Source of the DNA: Eublepharis macularius
Taxonomy: Eukaryota > Chordata > Lepidosauria > Squamata > Eublepharidae
DNA length: 64,000 nucleotides
Direction: 5' to 3'
Assembly: GCF_028583425.1 (NCBI RefSeq)
Contig: NC_072806.1
Location: 31,480,001-31,544,000, forward strand
The position numbers were made by a program, and so were the translations under genes. Shown here piece after piece: positions 21,301 to 27,600 of this stretch (the stretch's first letter is position 1; every line of letters starts with the position of its first letter). The notes beneath the pieces are model-generated. The model saw nothing but the letters and a program-made list of their open reading frames with translations. It had not been told where the DNA came from and searched no databases.

Positions 21301-22951
21301 GGGAGTGGCTCATAGGGTCTTTTGTCCACTTCTGGTGCTATGCCTTACTTTAAAAGTATGATCGCGCCACAGTGAACTATTCTCTAATCACATACATGTT
21401 AGAATAGCAATCTAGAAACTCCTATTGGACTAAAATGTGGTGGCTAGGCTGTTACTAGGGACTGGATACAGGGACGGTTTCAATCCTGTGCTGAAACATC
21501 TGCACTGGCTGCCTGTTTCCAGGTACGGGTCAGACCTTGAAGGCCCCAGATGGCCTGGTGCCAGGGTACTCGAAAGGCCAGCTCCTCCCCTACCATCCAT
21601 CCCACCAGTTAAGATCCACTTCCCAAATCCTGTTCGGTGGCTCTTTATTTTTACCTTGGGACGCACCTTGGGCAGGTCTCTCTAGACGTTTAATTTAGAA
21701 AGTGGCTATGCCACAACTTTTGGTACACTGAGGGCTGTAAAGAGACAACTGGTATAAAGATATTGAATGAAAAATTTTTGCTTCATGATATGAACTCAAG
21801 GTTTCTTATTGAAATTCTGGACTGGTGCTGCCACCATATACAAAGCCAGATCCTTGGCCTACCCAGTTCAGCGATGTGTCCAGTAACCACCTCCGTGCTA
21901 CCTATTTTAGATTCATTCTCCGAAGATGCAGGGAATTAAACATGGGTCTGTCCTTATTTGAGCATGCAACATCACCTTTCCCTGAGGCAGCCACGGGTCC
22001 ATCAAGCCCAGTTCTATCAACTTGACTGGCAGCAGCTCAACTCAATTTGTATCTTTTGTGGTCCAGCTACCCCCGAGATTCTTCAACTGGGGATGTCAAG
22101 GATTGAACCTGGGAGTTTCTCTGTACAAAGCCAGTGCTCTGCCACTAAGCCAGGGCTCCTCCTCAGCTGATTGTCAGGACTCCAAAAGATTGTTCCATTT
22201 TATAATTAAAAGTATGGAATCTGATGTGACAGCAGCCACGAGCTTAAATGGCTTTAAAAGGGAATGTGCCAAATTCTTTGCAGATGGGTCTAGTAACAAT
22301 TAACCCGATAGCTAAATGGAACCTCCCTGTACAGAGGCAGTAGACCCTCAAACAGCAGATGCAGGAGATGAACAGGGGGAGGGGTTGTTGCCTTCCTTCT
22401 CTGCTTGTGGAAATTCATGGAAGATCTGGTGTAGGGAATGGCTCTATTGGGTGGGTAGGGCTGAGGGAATGAAGGGCTTTAAAAGCAAGAACCAGCCCCT
22501 GAATTGAGCCCGGAAATAGGTAAGCAAGGAAGTTGCTTCAAAGCGGGCATCACCGTGACCCTCTTGAGCAGCCAAGTTCGCGGAAGAACATTTTCTCTGA
22601 AGCATTCCTAGGATCTGTCTGTTGCTTTTATGTCAAACTCTGGTATGTCTATGCAACTTCTCGAATTGCCGTACCTGCTAAGTAACAAACAGTGATGCCA
22701 AGGGCCTCCTTTTGTCTTTTTGGACCACAGCAAAAACAGATGCTGAGAATGGAGCCGTTCTGCTAAGGGTTACCAAGACGGATGGACCAAGCTACCAAAT
22801 TCAGAGCCAGGAGGAGATGCCCAGCCGCTCCACGGTCGGTCACGTTCTGACCACAAAACAGCTGATTGTGTACCGGGGACTGGCTGTTGTGGCTGCTTTA
22901 GCTGTGCTGGCTGTAGGAGTTGTGATACGATTCTTCACCGTTACAGATTAA
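301..22951 (+). CDS. SLC47A2: Multidrug and toxin extrusion transporter, MATE2-like (3' part, 11 exons)
   Basis: Partial gene for a SLC47 family H+/organic cation antiporter, a polytopic plasma membrane protein that exports cationic drugs and metabolites in kidney and liver. Exons: 301-398, 1646-1759, 2099-2166, 4188-4296, 11688-11763, 13891-13960, 15636-15768, 17936-18030, 18764-18848, 19447 to about 19497 (donor uncertain), 22731-22951. All junctions are GT-AG and the phases join without a break. About 370 C-terminal residues are encoded; the N-terminal third lies left of the window. Glutamates equivalent to human MATE1 E273, E278, E300 and E389 are all present (ICIEWW, FEIGS, IIYEV, YHLFEA). 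The cytoplasmic loop is poorly conserved, followed by a last membrane helix. SLC47A2 rather than SLC47A1 is inferred from the NWKQAAEEA stretch and from the tail-to-tail arrangement with ALDH3A2; the family call is firm, the paralog call is not. Confidence 0.9.
768..1020 (+). repeat. tRNA-derived SINE
   Basis: tRNA-like head with B box (GGTTTGATTCC), a body with GTAAACCGCTCTGAGTGGG and the tail GTATATAAATCGAATG then GTT repeats. The same family recurs at 25864, 37000 (-), 39652, 43623 (-) and, as a 3' piece, 53955. Confidence 0.8.
1020..1215. mobile_element. Short nonautonomous DNA transposon (CAAGCTACAAGTGAC family), composite
   Basis: The left end resembles the family at 10783 and the right end resembles the one at 2275, ending TCACTTGTAGTTTGGCCC. 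Looks like a recombinant or nested copy. Confidence 0.55.
1646..1759 (+). CDS. SLC47A2: SLC47A exon with two essential glutamates
   Basis: Encodes WSTECLQEWGVFMSLAIPSM followed by LMICIEWWTFEIGSFLIG. The two Glu in IEWW and FEIG correspond to human MATE1 E273 and E278. Acceptor CAATGTAG, donor GTCAGT. Confidence 0.95.
1811..1931 (+). mobile_element. hAT-like element, truncated
   Basis: Begins CAGGGCTTTTTTTCAGGGG and matches the complete copies at 17403 and 35216 up to the middle; the right half is missing. Confidence 0.7.
2099..2166 (+). CDS. SLC47A2: SLC47A exon carrying the E300-equivalent
   Basis: Encodes LLSVVDLSAQSIIYEVSTVV then FM. The YEV glutamate corresponds to E300 of human MATE1. 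Acceptor TTTTTCCAG, donor GTAAGT. Ends in phase 0. Confidence 0.94.
2275..2720. mobile_element. Foldback nonautonomous DNA transposon
   Basis: Starts CAGGGCCAAGCTACAAGTGA and ends TCACTTGTAGCTTGG. The inside is several inverted repeats of AAGTGAACAGGGAGGAATAC and its complement, so the copy can fold on itself. Internal termini suggest two copies joined, plus a further end fragment after 2684. Confidence 0.75.
2940..3300 (+). repeat. Possible LTR-derived fossil fragment
   Basis: An AATAAA-containing GCAATAAAGAACTC stretch after a pyrimidine-rich region is LTR-like, but no partner or coding part is seen. Broken remnant; family unknown. Confidence 0.2.
3905..4137 (+). repeat. tRNA-derived SINE, related subfamily
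   Basis: TGGTGTAGTGGTTAAAG A-box region, B box GGTTCAAATCC and a TATAAATAAAAAA tail. It ends 50 bp before the VGNALGAG exon of SLC47A. Confidence 0.65.
4188..4296 (+). CDS. SLC47A2: SLC47A exon with VGNALGAG signature
   Basis: Encodes IAFGIGTSASVLVGNALGAG followed by NEEVAKKTSVVAMLCT. VGNALGAG is the hallmark motif of the second MATE repeat. Acceptor CCTCCAG, donor GTATGT. The next exon lies about 7.4 kb downstream. Confidence 0.95.
4358..4556 (-). repeat. Old tRNA-derived SINE piece
   Basis: GGAGATGTTGGGGACTGAACC with a B-box-like complement; similar pieces at 22000-22165, 27970-28110 and 28150-28300 share CTCTCCAGG and GGGATTGAAC-type motifs. Confidence 0.4.
4722..4897 (+). mobile_element. 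Nonautonomous DNA transposon, family B, right end lost
   Basis: Starts GGGCCAAACTACAAGCGACA and shares TTGGACACTTGTCAGCTTCC with the complete copies at 9370 and 60969. Confidence 0.6.
5040..5960. other. Unclassified, possibly LTR-derived stretch
   Basis: No gene. TA-rich with an antisense AATAAA-type signal in GCAATTTATTTAAACA. Weak resemblance in style to 34330-35160. Could be a decayed LTR fossil; not assignable by eye. Confidence 0.2.
6689..6765 (+). repeat. Minisatellite, three units
   Basis: Three tandem copies of TATAAGGCTGACTAGGCC-type units of about 24-33 bp. Confidence 0.7.
7498..7909. mobile_element. hAT-like nonautonomous element (AGGGTTGCCA family)
   Basis: Ends resemble the TAGGGTTGCCA/GGCAACCCTA termini of the copies at 10534, 18943 and 58970, with internal inverted segments around GCGGGAGCGC. 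The flanks are similar but not identical. Confidence 0.5.
8436..8664. mobile_element. Penelope-like inverted unit with hammerhead motif
   Basis: Two partial copies of one sequence in opposite orientation. The right copy carries CTGAAGA, a GCCAGC/GCTGGC stem and GAAACGTC, the layout of a minimal type I hammerhead. Flanked by direct repeats of AAGCCAGTTAT (11-13 bp). Confidence 0.7.
8930..10022 (+). mobile_element. CR1 LINE 3' end, split by a DNA transposon
   Basis: Contains the typical CR1 text AGGAAGAACTTCCAGACAGT, GGTTTTTAAGAAGAGGCTAG and the 3' end TGGACTAGATGATCC with TTTCTATG. A 362-bp element (9370-9731) interrupts it. Confidence 0.85.
9370..9731. mobile_element. Complete family B DNA transposon inserted in CR1
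   Basis: Begins CTGAGAGCC and ends GGCTCTCAG, with about 100-bp inverted ends (CTACAAGTGACACCTGACAC). TATGA lies on both sides, and removing the element with one TATGA restores CR1 text. Another copy is at 60969-61179. Confidence 0.8.
10534..10745. mobile_element. hAT-like nonautonomous element
   Basis: TAGGGTTGCTAAC start and GTTGGCAACCCTA end; flanks GCATAGAG and ATACAGAG match at 6 of 8 bases. Confidence 0.7.
10783..11138. mobile_element. Foldback DNA transposon, family C
   Basis: GAGAGCTAAACTACACAAGG start, inverted at the end. The inside has repeated AACCCTCTGAGGA and its complement around GCCGGCTCTGTAGAGAG. Confidence 0.65.
11398..11593. mobile_element. Complete hAT-like element with perfect 8-bp duplication
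   Basis: Begins CAGGGCTCATTTCGAGGGG and ends ATGACCCCTG. GGTGGTAT flanks both sides (11390-11397 and 11594-11601). It sits 94 bp before an SLC47A exon. Confidence 0.9.
11688..11763 (+). CDS. SLC47A2: SLC47A exon
   Basis: Encodes VGFALLMSVVLTAAKDVLAY then IFTSEE, matching the helix ending in YIFTTDR of human MATE1. Acceptor TTCTTAG, donor GTAAGT. Ends in phase 2. Confidence 0.92.
11884..12076. mobile_element. hAT-like element (GTTGCCA family), diverged
   Basis: GTCGCCAACTCTGACAC start and GAGGTTGGCAACCTTAT end, with the family middle TTTTCCACAGGGGAACTGAT. Confidence 0.6.
12530..13860. other. Unclassified intronic stretch
   Basis: GC-rich, low-complexity open frames on the - strand (12583-13169) without family signal, then from 13240 a repeat-like piece (GTTCCCAAGCTATCTGAGCC). 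No gene seen; ends at the SLC47A exon at 13891. Confidence 0.3.
13891..13960 (+). CDS. SLC47A2: SLC47A exon carrying the E389-equivalent
   Basis: Encodes EIVALVAWVMPVYVAYHLFE then AVC. The HLFEA glutamate corresponds to E389 of human MATE1. Acceptor AAAACAG, donor GTAAGT. Confidence 0.93.
14034..14106 (-). repeat. Sauria-type SINE fragment
   Basis: GGTAAAGGTAAAGGCAGTCTCC and GAGTCATTACTGACCCATG match the 3' part of the complete copies at 30115 and 50558. Confidence 0.7.
14108..14904. mobile_element. Foldback DNA transposon split by a hAT-like insertion
   Basis: Same family as 2275: GAGAGCCAAGCTAAAAGCGAC start, ACTTGTAGCTTGGCTC end. Interrupted at 14247-14846. Confidence 0.75.
14247..14846. 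mobile_element. hAT-like element with internal palindromic units
   Basis: CAGGGCCGGATC start and GATCCGGCCCTG end; flanks ACATGAGT and ACGTGAGT (7 of 8). Inside are three units of about 100 bp built on TGCCCCGCAGGACAGG and its reverse complement, each able to form a hairpin. Confidence 0.8.
15636..15768 (+). CDS. SLC47A2: SLC47A exon (parent of the orphan copy at 29765)
   Basis: Encodes [20 protein letters not shown] then [20 protein letters not shown] and IGLIG, a highly conserved MATE segment (human TSGGVLRGSGNQKVGAIVN). Acceptor CTTCCACAG, donor GTACC. A diverged copy with its flanking intron sequence lies at 29716-29940. Confidence 0.95.
15971..16205. mobile_element. Foldback DNA transposon, same family as 2275
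   Basis: GGGCCTAGAAGTGACGAATT start, GTCACTTCTAGCTTGGCCCC end, with repeated inverted AACAGGGAGGAATAC blocks. Confidence 0.75.
17072..17314. mobile_element. Penelope-like inverted unit with hammerhead motif
   Basis: Right copy: CTGAAGA 17226-17232, GAAA 17253-17256, then CGTC. The left copy is the reverse complement, partly truncated. Perfect 14-bp flanking repeat ACTAACCATGCTTT (17058-17071 and 17315-17328). Confidence 0.8.
17403..17658. mobile_element. Complete hAT-like element with perfect 8-bp duplication
   Basis: CAGAGCTTTTTTTCTGGG start, GAAAAAAAGCCCTG end. AATGTTAC at 17395-17402 and 17659-17666. Confidence 0.9.
17936..18030 (+). CDS. SLC47A2: SLC47A exon
   Basis: Encodes LWLGMLVCALIPSICCIVYI then ARMNWKQAAEE. 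NWKQAAEE resembles human MATE2 more than MATE1 (NWKKACQQ). Acceptor TTGCAG, donor GTAAAG. Ends in phase 0. Confidence 0.93.
18457..18670. mobile_element. Near-perfect CpG-rich foldback element
   Basis: Two 94-bp arms starting GGGCCGATTCCAGATGAC are exact reverse complements, with a short AT-poor centre. CpGs are dense and intact, suggesting a young insertion. No clear target duplication. Lies in an SLC47A intron 94 bp before the exon at 18764. Confidence 0.85.
18764..18848 (+). CDS. SLC47A2: SLC47A exon, variable cytoplasmic loop
   Basis: Encodes AQHRAGLTQKQPENSNASSL then STKMAPFSG. Low conservation is expected here. Support comes from the open frame, matching phases, acceptor CCCTTAG and donor GTACAA. 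Confidence 0.75.
18943..19414. mobile_element. hAT-like element with perfect 8-bp duplication, next to an exon
   Basis: TAGGGTTGTCAGG start, GATGGCAACCCTA end; TCCCTGCC on both sides (18935-18942, 19415-19422). GC-rich interior. It ends 32 bp before the SLC47A exon at 19447. Confidence 0.85.
19447..19497 (+). CDS. SLC47A2: SLC47A exon, variable loop, donor uncertain
   Basis: After acceptor CTATTTCAG the frame reads GPNPDHDGGLRGDQTCA. It aligns loosely with human PENLEGILTNDVGKTG, which suggests an end at 19497 (donor GTCTCC, poor). An equally phased, better donor GTGATC would end the exon at 19479. Without splicing the frame stops at 19550. Confidence 0.55.
20596..20812. mobile_element. hAT-like element (GTTGCCAAC family)
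   Basis: GGGTTGCCAACGTCCAGG start, CTGGCAACTCTA end, middle GGAGAAAATGGCTGCTTTGG shared with 58970. Confidence 0.7.
20934..20996 (+). other. Possible alternative last exon of SLC47A
   Basis: Strong acceptor (CCGTTTCTCCTTAG) followed by QLSQVEVMTKYLENGVDEDQ and TAA. Phase 0, so it could follow the exon ending at 18030 and give a protein without the last helix. Confidence 0.25.
21060..21150 (-). repeat. Penelope-like fragment
   Basis: GAGCACCTTAAAGGCCAACAAAG and TATAAACTTTCAAGGGACC resemble the GTAGCACC...AGCTTTCG text of the copies at 46555 and 52655 on the opposite strand; degenerate. Confidence 0.45.
21430..21690 (+). mobile_element. L2-like LINE ORF2 remnant
   Basis: Frame reads FNPVLKHLHWLPVSRYGSD, which matches the PVLKxLHWLPV motif of L2/CR1-type reverse transcriptases. 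Short and broken. Confidence 0.55.
22731..22951 (+). CDS. SLC47A2: SLC47A last coding exon
   Basis: Enters in phase 1 after acceptor GACCACAG. It encodes KTDAENGAVLLRVTKTDGPS, a polar stretch, then TTKQLIVYRG and a final hydrophobic helix ending FFTVTD and a TAA stop. The KQLIVYRG-helix end matches the KQLVIRRG/KQLVLRRG ends of human MATE2 and MATE1. Confidence 0.93.
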
Positions 22952-23312
22952 GCACCTCAACTGATGGTCCAAGGAAGAAACAGAACAGCCCCCCCTAACA
23001 AAACAAGAGAGGTCAGAGCCTGGAGATGGTCGACCTGTTCTTTAAATTATCCACTCCAGGGCTGTGATGCTGGTAGAATTTGAATCTTGTTCCTGCAAAA
23101 TCCCAAACTGGAACTCCTCACAGTCACTGGACATCGGTTGTATGGGCTGTGATTTATGGAGTTAACAATCAAAGAGACCTTCGGTGCCCATCAGACTCAT
23201 TCAAAGCCAAGTGGCATTTGGGGCGAAATGACAAAGTCACTGGAGACATTCAGTGGCAGAATTGAAAACCAAATGCCAGTATTCGACCAATAAACAAAAG
23301 CTTCCATTCTCT
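22952..23312 (+). other. SLC47A 3' UTR
   Basis: Unique, repeat-free sequence from the stop codon to an AATAAA signal at 23289-23294. The cleavage point is inferred at about 15-25 bp after the signal. Confidence 0.65.
23289..23294 (+). terminator. Poly(A) signal of the SLC47A gene
   Basis: AATAAA 338 bp after the stop codon, followed by a T-rich stretch. It is the first canonical signal after the stop. Confidence 0.6.
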
Positions 23313-23314
23313 CT

Positions 23315-24589
23315 TGGTTTAATAGTGTTTATTTCCAACACAAAAGTATATATGTGATGTCTGCAAGTTTAATTATATATTAAACATTGGCTGGATGTTA
23401 TATTTCAATATAAAGCTTTTTTATTCATTTCATGTTTTAATTATTTTTATTAATTCTAAGCTTGTCAGTTCTCTCTCAACGTCTAAAATTCTTTATTAAT
23501 ACAAATATTTTTATAAAAGAGACCAGAAGCGCTTTTCAAAAAGGACAGACAGGAAATGCCCCCACCACCCTGCTGAATATATAATGCATCTATCTGCATA
23601 AATAAGATAATAGTCAGCTGCAAAGAAGGAAAGTAAGCATTCCTGATTTTTTTTCAAACCTTGTTCCCCCAACCGCCACTAACACTACAGTTTGTATCAC
23701 AATTTGTGGAAGAAAGACATATCACAGATCTTTAGAAAACAACTTCAGTTCTGTTTTATGATCAAATTTGAACATTGTGTGGCGGCTGATGCTATTGAGT
23801 AAGAAGGAAGATAGCCCAGGTGTTTGGCACACACCATCCATTTAATAAAAAAAAAAAAGGCCTCTTTGGTCAGGGAAAATGCTGCCACGATGGGATCGGA
23901 TTCTACCCAACAGCACCTGTGCCCAAACGCTTCCCTATTGTGCCGCTTTTCCCTTGCCCCCATTTCACCCCTGGGTGGGACTGCTTGTCTGATCAGCTCC
24001 TGTTACAGTAGGAGCCCTCAAAAGCAGCCAAGTCACCAAAAGGCAGGCCCTAGAATGGCTTAGCAGCTTCCAGCATTAAAGCAAAACTGCCTTAAAGTGA
24101 AATGGGGCTGAACACAGAGAAAGAACAGCATTGCTTTAAGCCTGACTAGGTGCTTGCAGAGCTCCTCCGCTAAAGCAATTTCTTCTTTTATTGCTTTTGC
24201 AAACTGTTCTGATCTCCGGCTGCCTCTGAAACATCGAGCTTTTTTTTTTAAAAAGGGGGACATTGACACAAATCTTCCAACGTGGGCTGCAGGACACCGA
24301 AGCAGTCACTAAAAATACTCTGAAAAAATACTCCCCCAGTAAGGCCTGCCAAGGATTCCCACTGGTTAATCTGGTCCAAGAGGATGCGGAAGCAGCCCTC
24401 CCCGGGTCCCGACACTTGCTTTCCAACAGAAGCGGAATTGCGGAGGGGAGGGGGGAAGGTTTCCAGATTCTCCTTTTGTGCGGTTTAATCATTGTTAAGA
24501 AAAAGTAATGCGTATCTGAGTGCCAAAAGCCCCCGCCCCAAGCCCCCAGACCACAGCAGCTCCCATTTGCGTGGGCGTTGGCCTTGGGC
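23315..24589 (-). other. ALDH3A2 3' UTR (inferred)
   Basis: No recognisable transposon is seen in this stretch, unlike its surroundings. It follows the candidate terminal exon of ALDH3A2 and holds several AATAAA signals on the - strand. The human ALDH3A2 3' UTR is also long. Confidence 0.5.
23328..23333 (-). terminator. Poly(A) signal of ALDH3A2 (candidate, distal)
   Basis: TTTATT on the + strand (AATAAA on -) lies 34 bp from the opposite-strand signal. Other - strand signals occur near 23420, 23492 and 24190, so several 3' ends are possible. Confidence 0.4.
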
Positions 24590-24604
24590 TCAGGAAAAGG
24601 CTAC
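24590..24604 (-). CDS. ALDH3A2: ALDH3A2 terminal coding exon (candidate)
   Basis: A strong acceptor (CATTTCTCTTTTCCAG on the - strand) at 24605 is followed in phase by VAFS and a stop. Human also ends with a four-residue tail after the anchor (AEYY). It opens the repeat-free stretch taken as the 3' UTR. The intron would be 3.75 kb. Confidence 0.5.
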   Translation of the reverse strand, partial: VAFS

Positions 24605-27600
24605 CTGGAAAAGAGAAATGGAAACAACATCACTTGTTACATCTAGAGCCACAGTTTTGTTTGTTTTAGAAATATATTATTGTATACATGAGTTCCTCTT
24701 AGAATCAGGCACCAAATGGGTGCTCTGCCTTTGAGTCACGGTCCCTTTCGGTCTGTCCCGTTCCACGGTCCGGTTGAGTCAAATTCAGTGTAGAGAACTG
24801 GAGAAGTAGGTGCCCCTCCAGTCAAAATCTTACCTGTCTCCAATTACCTAGGCACTATTTTCGCAGCCTCTGCATCGCCATTTTGCAATTCAGAGCTAAT
24901 GGCCTACCTTACAAGGTTGTTGCACTTAAAGTATGTGAAGTCACTCCAATAAACTGTAACAGTGCTAAATATTACTCTTACTGAACAATGGATTTCGAAG
25001 GTCTGGATGGGAGCCCAATTACACACAGTGACTCGTAGATCAGAGATGCCGTGTGTGTGTGTGTGTGTGTGAATCCTTGCAGCTAGTAACTAGCACAGAA
25101 ATATTTTTGCTACTGTTATGTCTTTGTAAACTTGCATTTATTTATCCTATGGCACTGTTTACTGAAATATTCTTGATATTAACTGTGCTCATCTCACTCT
25201 ATGTAATTCGCCTTGAGTCTCAGTAAGAAAGGTGGACTGTAAATCACATAAACAAACTAACAAACATAACAAATAAATTCTGCACTTGGGAAAACAAAAT
25301 AATGTTTTAAAAGAGGCTGATGGTTGGAGAAAGGTTTGCATCTGTGAACTGGCCATTACGTTGGCTTGGATAGTTCAAAAGGGCATCTATAGCCACGGCA
25401 CACTGCAGGTCATAACACTGGGCACAAAATTCATCTCAGAATCTTGGCCTCCACCTAGTTTCTAGTTCCTATGACTGCATAAGGCTGCAGGTCTGGCAGG
25501 TGCTCTCCAGGGCCCCCGGCAGCAACACCCACTCCCTTCAATAGGAGAGGTCAGGTGCTGAACCACGGACTCTTTGAGGCTCTGCCAGCCAGCCACCTAC
25601 CCTCCTCACATGTCACACAGATGGTGCCCATATGCCAGCGAGCATCACCCATGTATGGGCAACACCTGCTAATGTGTCAGAAGCCAGAGGGCCAGTTAAA
25701 TCATATCTTTGGTGGCCAGGACAAAACTCTCCAGGCCCACCAAGGGTCTGTCTTTCTCCTTTGGCTGGTGAAGCTGGACTAAACTGAGCCAAAAAATTAG
25801 TCGTAATTGCAGAATCCTGCAAAATAAGATACACAAGTGCTCAGCTTGCATAAAAGGGACAAGCCAGTTTGGTGTAGTGGTCAAGAACGCGGGACTCTAA
25901 TCTGGAGAGCAAGGTTTGATTCCTCACTCCTCCACTTTAAGCCAGCTGGGGGACCTTGGGTCAGTCACAGCTCTCTCAGAGCTCTCTCAGCCCCCACCAC
26001 CTCACAGGCTGACTGTTGTGGGGATAATAATGGCATACTTTGTAAACCGCTCTGAGTAGGCATTAAGTTGCCCTGAAGGGCGGTATATAAATCAAATGTT
26101 GTTGTTGTTAAGCTAGAGTCCAGTGCTTGTCAGGGCAGAGCTACAAACTCCCAGGATTCTGTGTGTGTGTGTGTGTGTGTTTGTGTGTGTGTATAGTGGT
26201 GGTGGGGAACACAACAGTCAAACTGGTCCTCAGTAGAACGAGGCTTGCAGTGCAGATGGGCCTCGATTTCCAAGGCTGGCCTAACTCACCATCACATCAG
26301 GTTCTTAGCAACTTTCATGCTCTCAGCTGCAGACACACCTCCTCCTCAGAGGAGGCCAAAGCGTCTCTTGAACACACGACAGTCCATGCACAATCCACCC
26401 ACCACCACCCTCCAAGACCTTAGAAGGAAGACAAAATCCCAGAGGTCCCAGACACCACTCGGACAAGATGAGTGTCAGAGCGAGGCACCAAGCACATCCC
26501 GGGTTTACATGCAAGCCACACAGCTGGCCAGCGTCCAGGCTGGAGGAGGCAGCAAAAGCTTAGCATAGGAAAGGCGGGTCCCCTACCTCCCCAGAAAACA
26601 GGCAGGCTTTGAATTAGGGATCGCGACGGCCCCTATCGAGCCTCCACAGCCTCAGCCCCGCCAGGGCAGCTAGCAGGCACTTAAGCCTGAGCACAGAGTG
26701 ACGGCTCTGGGGAGAACCAGAGAAAATGTGAATCCGTGACCCCGCTTCCACCCCCCTGCACCTGAAGAGAGTCTCTGCTAGGATCACCACTTTTTTTCAG
26801 ACAGCCCCCACCCCTCAACCACTTTGAACAGAAGCAGAACAGGCAGAAATCAGGGTGTGTGGCTGTGCTTAGCTCAGCGCTGGAGAATTTCACCCAATTA
26901 TTTTGGTAGGTCAAAGATGCTGGGGAAAGCACAGGAGCAGGATAGAGTTGTCCCCCCACCCCTGTCAGTGAGCAACTGCAGCCTCCAGGCACAACACGCC
27001 CCCTCCAACCGCCTGGGAAGCAATGTTGCGGCAGAAGCCTTCTGGAAGAATTCTCCACTTGGATCTTTCTGCAGTTGCCCACGGTCTGACCACGGAAGGC
27101 AGCTGTCACACAGGCGGGAAACCTGTTCTTCTACTGGCCTTCAGGCTGCCCCAACAGTTCTACCAGTTTAACCCCAAACCCCTCTCCTCCAGTCATGCAT
27201 CTGTCCATCCTTCCAAAATCTATACATCACTCTCTCCAGAGCTTGCTCAAGTTGGCTCACATACAAAAACAGTAAAATCATAAAAAACAGCATAAAATCA
27301 TTAAAACTATCAACCGTAAAAAAAAAAACCCAGCCTGACTGGAAAAAACCACTTTAAACATTTAGCAGGCTAAAACGATCCCTGTAGAAGGAGCCCAAAT
27401 TCTAGACACAGGCTGTAAAAACAATTAACAAGACTGAACCCTTTAACTAAAAGCCTGGGTAAAGAGAAATGTTTTGGCCTGGCATCTAAGAGAGAGTAGA
27501 ATAGATGCCAGGCAAGCCTTGGGGGGCAGGACTTTCCCCATGCACGGAGCCGCCACAGAAAAAGCCCTGTCTCTGGTGGCCACCTGCCTCACCTCTGCAG

